DNA of 64,000 nt from Hydractinia symbiolongicarpus (Eukaryota; Cnidaria; Hydrozoa; Anthoathecata; Hydractiniidae). Shown piece by piece: positions 57,599 through 64,000 of the stretch. Numbering within the stretch: position 1 is the stretch's first letter; each line of letters opens with the position of its first letter. Below the pieces are notes generated by a model. That model was given only the letters and a program-made list of their open reading frames with translations. It did no database searches and had not been told where the DNA came from. The position numbers and the translations under genes were made by a program. The DNA is taken from NCBI RefSeq assembly GCF_029227915.1, contig NC_079886.1:24960501-25024500 (forward strand), written 5' to 3'.

Positions 57599-59580
57599 AA
57601 CAATCAGAGAAGTCGGATGATATCCTAAATCTGAAATTACGTACTAGATGAATTGTCTTATTTTTTGGCAAATAAGGTTCTTTAGTGATTTTTCAATCAC
57701 TAAGATAAATTATCCCTTCGGAGGTTCACTCAGGGATCGTGTCGCAAGATTTAATATGGTGGTCTAAGATAGGTTATGTAAGAACAATAATCTCGACCAC
57801 CATTGTTGATTTTTTACTTTGAAATATATTATACTTAAAAAGAAATTATTACCTAGCAAAAAAGTGAGTAGGGGAGGGGGGGGGGAGGGCAAGCCTTACA
57901 CCCCTTCCTCAACCTTGTAATTTAATTTACCTAAATTAAACTAATAATTTAGCCTTTATAATTTGAAATTTACCAAAAATTAAGGATAAAATGTTCAAAG
58001 GAAATCAAAGTTTTAAACTAACTGACTTAAGCTTTTGTTCACTGCGTTCATTCAATGACGTCACAACCTGTTCCTTTTTTCCCGTAGTGACAGAGGGAGT
58101 GTGAAGGTTACATAATCAAAGCAGCCAATAATCTAAAAGTATTAATTGTAGATATCACTGCAAGAAACAAATGTTGAAAACACTTTGTTGATTACACCTT
58201 AACCAACCAATGTTAAGTCTAGGACTGAAAGTTATTTTTTGGTTAAACAAAAAGTTCACAACTGTCATAACTTATAAGTTTTAAATGAAAAGCCCCCTTT
58301 TGATTTTTTATAGACGCTGAAGAATACAAAGCTGAGCACTAGAAATTGCTTAGTTAGTTAATTACTAAAAAAGTGTTTTTCATGCAGATTAGCTTTGGCT
58401 AACTTAGCTAGCAACTTCCTGTTTAGCTAACCTGTTTTACATGTTTTTATAATGTTCAGAGTAATGTGAAGTGTCACTTGAAATAGGTAAACTGCACATT
58501 AAGTTCTAAATTCACTATCAAAATCTACATGTATTTTAACATTTTTTGCATTGCATGTAAACAACTAGCATCTCGAAATTTGCTCATAACTAATCTTCTT
58601 TCCCCTTATTCTGTATTTTCGCATTTGTACTTCTGCGAACGAAAACACAAATGGAAATAGGTCTGTTTTAAAAAGAAGTTATTTACGTTTGAAGCAATGA
58701 AAAAAATGGCAAAAAGATCTAAAATACCAATAAATAAAAGTCACTGGTTTCATGACAAAGCCAATAAACGATTATATATAACAATCATTTTACCTTACGG
58801 GGGATATAGGCATCAAAAGCGTTTTGTTCAAATAAGAATTGTCGGTGCTGTTCGAACAAGGTCATATCATGCTTACGTAAACCCTATGCATAGTAATCAT
58901 ATGCCAGAAACCTAAAATAAAGGTGTTGGACTTTTTTCGGACTAGGGGCTCCACTTTTTCTGGGGTAATTTTTAAACATATCGTTTTAGAGGTTGAAATT
59001 TAGGGAATGTTCCTCCTTTTAAGTTAGGTTCAGGATAGTCAATTTTCTTAGGTATGACGTCACCTCTGTTGTCATTATGACTCTTTGGTTAACCGTCATT
59101 TTTTTAAAAATATCCTTATCAACAGCTCCAAAGTCATATTATCGGCTTTTTATACTTTTATCAAGCATTTTTACTCATCTGAAACGTTTACAATCGTTTT
59201 TCTTAACCCAACGTTTATGTTATACTGTTAGCCTTTTTTCGATTTCAGATATAGCAGATGACGTCATCTTCGGCTGTATTACGTCATCCGAAATTTTTGA
59301 TTCTAATCTATCTTCAATATACTAACAAACATTTTGCCAAGTTTTGTAGCAATACGATGTCTCTTTCGTCACTTTTGAAAGAAGGAAGTACTTTTTAGCC
59401 CCCCGGTCATGAAATGGTTTGCAACGTATTTTTAAATAACTGTTATTTAAATTGACTGTAAAGCATTGCTTTTAATGATGTAGGTATATAATCTCACCAA
59501 AAAGCACAAGAAAGTGGATTAATCATCATTCATAATATCTCACATGACGGTCTATCTATTATTCCTTTTAAATGGCAAGC
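57599..59580. other. Host DNA, no firm gene
   Basis: A G-rich run lies at about 57869-57888. A 72-residue frame at 58697-58915 (basic, KRSKIPINKSHWFHDKANK) has no recognised domain and may be chance. Confidence 0.35.
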
Positions 59581-59591
59581 TGAGCACTTCT

Positions 59592-59753
59592 TGTTCTCAT
59601 TGGCCTGGCGAAGACTGGTTTCGTAAAGATTGTAACAATGAAGACAACAATACCACTGCATGTGGAAGTAATGGCGTTTTATATCGGAGCAAATTTTAAG
59701 TGGAAAAAGAAACTTGCGGCGATTACGTAATCAAAAAAGAATGTACATGTTTC
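59592..59753 (+). pseudogene. Kazal-like exon with an in-frame stop
   Basis: The plus frame from 59592 reads CSHWPGEDWFRKDCN, then ACGSNGVLYRSKF, a stop (TAA 59697-59699), then VEKETCGDYVIKKECTC. The order and spacing resemble a Kazal/follistatin protease-inhibitor domain, in which CGS.G..Y is the hallmark. A cysteine expected after Y is F, and the next codon is the stop. Likely a decayed exon of a secreted host protein. Confidence 0.4.
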
Positions 59754-61799
59754 AACTAAAAATATGTTTTTATTTCTTACAGAAGAAAACGATAACTGTG
59801 TCTGTGTGACCTTTCAAGAGTGAATTACAAAATAACAAACGGCAATTTTGTGAGTTGCCATAGAAATATTGCTGCTAAATACGTCTGATAAAAAGTATTG
59901 ATTTTTGATCATTGTGTTTACTTACTTACTTTGTTGTTCCAAAAGGTAATATTATTATGAAGGACCATTTAGTGTACTAAATTCGAGCACAAATCAATCT
60001 CATCGAATTATCATCTCAAAAAAATGTGAACGTCATAGCAATATTGCTGGCGTCAGCAATATATTATTCCTTCCTTTATTAATAGGGCTTATCCATTCGA
60101 AAGTTATTTAAAGTGGTCAAACCCACTACATTTACTTCAGTTTTTCTATTCCAGAGCGGAAAGTTTTATTGACAGTGACAAATCTTCCATAAAATTAAAA
60201 TGTTGTAGTATAATAGCAACACGCCTTAGAACTTGTTGAATGTTTACATGAGACTTGATAATTGAATTTTAAAAATTCTTTACTGGAGGAATATCACCAA
60301 GACCAAGTGTTGATGCGAATGGTAAAAATTTGATAAATATTTTGTACGGCATACTTTCAGGTTGCTCATTTACTGTAGTTTGTTCACAAACGCGCCTGTT
60401 TAATTAGTGCTAGAATACGTCACCAATCTAAATAAATTACAGAAGAAATTGGCCATATCCACTCTGTTATAGCACAGACGTACCATAGGCTACACATCCA
60501 ATGCAGTGGTGTCTCCTTTGGACCGCAATCAGCGTCAAATCAAAATAGCTATAACCGCAATGAAAACATTCACTAAGAAAGTTTTAGCAGACAACCCCGA
60601 CCATCAAAGTTTTACAAAGTAATTCTAAGTGTTAGAAAAAGAAAAATATGTGCTTTAAGGTCAATACAAAAGTTACTAGCTTGATCCGCAGCCTGCTTGG
60701 AAAGCAGCAAAACCTCTATACCTATATGAAAACAAATATTCCCCTACCTATTGACACTGTTTTGTACGATACCTAAGGGTCTACCGAAAAGATTCAGGAA
60801 GCAAAATTTCAAGGGTTGTTGCACATGCTGTACAGCCCTTGTAAATTCTATCCACGTCAATGTAATTAAAAATTAACAAAAAACGACGGGCTTATAGATA
60901 AGCTTTCGGCTTGAACTCAAGACATGGTCACATCAAATTACAATTCGTTTTATTGATGTATATATATACAGTTGGTAAATACCGTAATTGATGATTGAAA
61001 TACATACACTAATTAAAAAGGTACAAAAGCCGATGTTATACAGCACGCACATTTTATATTTACAAACTTCACTTCACATCAGAACGCTTGCTTTCTGTTA
61101 ATTTCTAACCGTTATGTTCTTTGACAACTCATATTTTACATTTTAATTTTTTCAAGCGAACTGATGCAGTAAAGCCGAGAACGAAACCAAAAACAGATAT
61201 CTGTGATGGAACATTCACACGATCCATGCAGTACTGCTACCCAATCGTGCACGGGTTCCTTAAACGCGTTTATACATAGATTATATTAGTTCCATGTAGC
61301 GTTTACATCGTGCAAGTTAAACGTGTCATCAAGGCGCATGCGTGAAGACATCTCCTTCGCAGATGCGGAAACAGAAAGAAAATTCATTTCCTTCTTTCCT
61401 GTGCAAAGAAAGAAATTTCGCAAGTAAGTTGGGTGTTTGCTATAAATTGTCCAATAAATAGTGGTTTTGTTATGAGAGTTTGACCGTCCTTTTGTCCAAC
61501 CTTTTATCCGTCCTTTTGTCCGTCCTTTTATTCCCTTTTATTAACAAAGCAAGTTACAAAGCATGCCTACAGAATTTGAATTTTTTTAACTGCCTGCATT
61601 AGATTTTTCTAAAATGTCTCTAAGAACGTCACTAGTTGCCTCATTTTAATAAAGCTTATATCGAATTGTACGGATTTTATTATTCCCGCTTTGATGTATA
61701 TTCCAGAACAAATTAATAAATTTATGAAAAACCTCTGTGCTAATGCAATTAGAGGCAAAGTTATTACGCATGAACATTCGTTAAGTTTTATCGTTTAAT
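59754..61799. other. AT-rich host DNA
   Basis: No gene recognised. A short GTCCTTTTGTCCGTCCTTTT repeat lies at about 61488-61530. Confidence 0.4.
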
Positions 61800-62895
61800 G
61801 TTTATAATTACTTCTACATGATAGTATAGTCGGCGACATTTCGGGACCTGCTTCTCCCATCATCGGGCAAAGTAAAATGATGTTGAGCATCTATTTATAT
61901 AATTGCAGAGAATTGAAGTTCATAAGAATTAACCAATCAGGAACAAGTTGTAAATTGCAGTTAATTACGGCTATGGAAATGGCAATCAAATCCCAGAAAG
62001 TTGATACGAGATGCTGTTGATGGTTTCTTTTATCTTCCTAACCTTTGTTCTTATACCAATTAAACTGATGACTTCTGTTCAAGCTGTGGCCTCAATTTCA
62101 CTTTTTCTCACACCCCCATTTCTCACTGCACGTATATGTTCTTGAACTCTCTGCTTTAATTTTCTTTTTTGTTCCACTTATATACACTGCTTCACAATCG
62201 TTACGCGGGTTTTTGTAAACAACATTGCTTTGTTCTTCCAACCTAATTTTGTCACTTGGTTTAGTGCGCAGTGTATCTAAGGATTTGAAAATGCATTTGA
62301 TCTTGTGTTTCTTTAAAACTCGACGAAGGATTACGCAGGTACCTGGTACAAATGGTAAAAATGCAGATGCAATTCATTCCACTGGCGTTTCCCTGTTTTC
62401 CTGCTAGATCTTCTCTTCATTTTCTTTTCTACTTGCGTGAGCACTTTCTGGCTGGATACATTTGCGATTTCTGCATTCTTCACATGTCCATTCTCTTGTT
62501 TCCTTTCATTATTGTCACGTCGGCTTGATTCAGTAATGAAGAAATGACACATTCTTTGCAAGATCTTCAATGGTTTGATTTTTAGTTAAAATACTGGTGA
62601 GTGTGTGTTGGTTTACGCTACTCTGAAACTGAAATGGTACCAATGATTTATCGTTGGAGGCCGTTGATGTGTTCATGAAACTCTTTTAAGTGGGACCTTT
62701 TGATTACGGCAAATACATCGTCAAGGAATCTATTCCAAACTTTTGGACGTCTGTCTGTGTATCCAATGTTGTTGTCTCATGTCTCACAGTAAAATTTACG
62801 AATTTCAATTCTCTGCAATTATACAAATAGACGCTCAACATCATTTTGCTTTTTCCGATGATGGGAGAAGGATCTATCAAAACGTCGACCAGCAA
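61800..62895 (-). pseudogene. Penelope-like fragment with inverted terminal copies
   Basis: The flank block AAAATGATGTTGAGCATCTA..TTGCAGAGAATTGAA (61875-61917) recurs inverted at 62810-62850. Between them the minus strand keeps pieces of the linker (FLPFVPGT-like DNA near 62330-62370) and of the GIY-YIG region (62140-62220), with many stops. Opposed terminal copies are known in Penelope-like elements. Confidence 0.55.
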
Positions 62896-63059
62896 ACTAT
62901 CAAGAAGTGATAAACCTTTAGCAATAATATGAATACTGAACAGACAAACCGGAACAATATTTTTAATAACTTGTTAAGTTATCTGGTATTCCTTGTTCTT
63001 TAGGTTTGGATTTGGATTCTTTTATCATTTCAAAGCTTTAGGCCTATTGCCATTTTCAG

Positions 63060-63262
63060 ACCATATAATTTTGTAACAGTTCCAAACCCCAGTAAAAGTC
63101 AGCATGCTTGCTTAGAATTTGCATATTATATACATGGGACTAACGTTGATGCACTTTCAGTTATGTTATCTGCAAGAAACAAGCCATTTCGAATAGCATG
63201 GACAAGAGTTGGCAACCAAGGCCCCTTATGGAGAAGAATAGCAATATCGTTACAAAATGTAC
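63060..63262 (+). CDS. Possible host exon encoding part of a MAM domain
   Basis: An open frame with no start codon, read from 63061, includes HACLEFAYYIHGTNVDALSV followed by WTRVGNQGPLWRRIAISL. This matches the MAM pattern of C-L-E-F, a G..V..L strand and a GNQG..W...... strand found in animal cell-surface proteins. TTTTCAG just before 63060 could be a splice acceptor. The 3' end is uncertain: the frame stays open to a stop at 63325, but similarity fades near 63260. Neighbouring exons are not seen in the window. Confidence 0.55.
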
Positions 63263-63327
63263 TAAATTCATATGACACTAACTCTTTTAAAGAAAGGATA
63301 ATTTTAATTAATCAATTACTTAATTAA

Positions 63328-64000
63328 GATATATAACTCAAGGTGCCCATTTATTTTTCTGATTTAAACATCCTAGTAGTTTCGTCTGGTTATGCCACAT
63401 TACACGTATTAAAGCTGTCGTAGATCTTACTTTGAGATAAAAAGACAAAGAAAATTATTATGAAAATATCCCAAGCATGAATTATCAGTACCAAGCTTCA
63501 TTACCAAATGACAATCCAACACAGGGGAAGGTATGGTGGTAGGACATCCTTGCTATCGAAATTCCAACCCAGCACCCCCACCCTAGAAATGAGTTTATAA
63601 AGCTTAGGTCTAAAAAGGAAATGTAAAATTACTTCATAGGCATATCAACATACCTATAAATGCCTTCTTTTTTTATAGTTAATGATTGTGGCAACGAAAG
63701 GAAGAGATTTTGAAAGTGAGATTGCGATTAATGATTCATCTGTAATCTTTGATCTAATTGTGCACCAATGAGTAACTGAAATAATGTCAACCTCTTTACA
63801 CTGATAAGGTATTTCAAAACTAAAAAAATGGAGGCACGTAATCATTTTGATGATTTAGCAGTTTAATCATCAAGTTCGTCAAGGTTCTTAATTTTTCAAT
63901 TGAGAGAAACGTGTAGAAGAGCATATTTTTTTATATTATTAGCTTTGTTTCCTGTTTGAGCACATTTTTTGGTTTTCCTATTCATTGTGATGCATTTTGA
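63328..64000. other. Right end of window, AT-rich host DNA
   Basis: No gene or repeat recognised. If the MAM exon is real, further exons may lie beyond the window. Confidence 0.4.

Overview
The window is metazoan nuclear DNA, most likely from a cnidarian. It is AT-rich and poor in host genes. It holds two full-length Maverick/Polinton elements (adintovirus-like integrated DNA viruses) in the same orientation: element A (170-16092) and element B (29489-45069). The animal assignment rests on two eukaryotic tRNA-Arg genes with no encoded CCA, Penelope-like retroelement fragments, and short matches to the animal extracellular MAM and Kazal modules. The cnidarian guess is weaker. It rests on my memory that the accessory protein set of A and B is common in cnidarian Polintons.

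Both elements share one layout. Long terminal inverted repeats (TIRs) begin AGAGATAGG and carry a very G-rich tract, and each element is flanked by a 5-bp direct repeat (TGTGC for A, TCAAG for B). From left to right: a protein-primed family B DNA polymerase with an N-terminal SAP domain (minus); one or two further small SAP genes (minus); a D,D(35)E retroviral-type integrase (plus); a pair of paralogous hydrophobic proteins (minus); a coiled-coil, multi-hydrophobic protein (plus); a run of small membrane proteins (minus); a morphogenesis block of A32-like packaging ATPase, double jelly-roll major capsid protein and penton-like minor capsid protein (minus); and a tail-anchored structural-type protein (plus). 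This set covers replication, integration, packaging and capsid building. I find no adenain-like maturation protease in either copy.

Every protein gene I recognise in B is open. A carries two lesions, a 1-nt frameshift in the polymerase and a Tyr53-to-stop change in the tail-anchored protein gene. A has two genes that B lacks: a SAP protein ending in an MDM2-type RING finger, and a 111-residue protein beside the right TIR. In B that right-hand gene is gone, and the TIR instead reaches into an inverted copy of the polymerase 3' end. Most transcription units end 5-30 nt before a perfect or near-perfect hairpin, and most starts sit directly behind a TATAAA-like AT-rich box. Both traits recall the expression signals of large cytoplasmic DNA viruses and virophages.

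Between and beyond the elements (16.1-29.5 kb and 45.1-64 kb) lies repeat-rich host DNA. It contains a 2.6-kb non-autonomous DNA transposon with 74-bp TIRs and a 9-bp target duplication, two smaller fold-back elements, a dispersed repeat family in several copies, Penelope-like 3' fragments with GIY-YIG endonuclease sequence, two identical tRNA-Arg(TCG) genes in a local duplication, several minisatellites, a long near-perfect palindrome, and candidate host exons near 59.6 and 63.1 kb.
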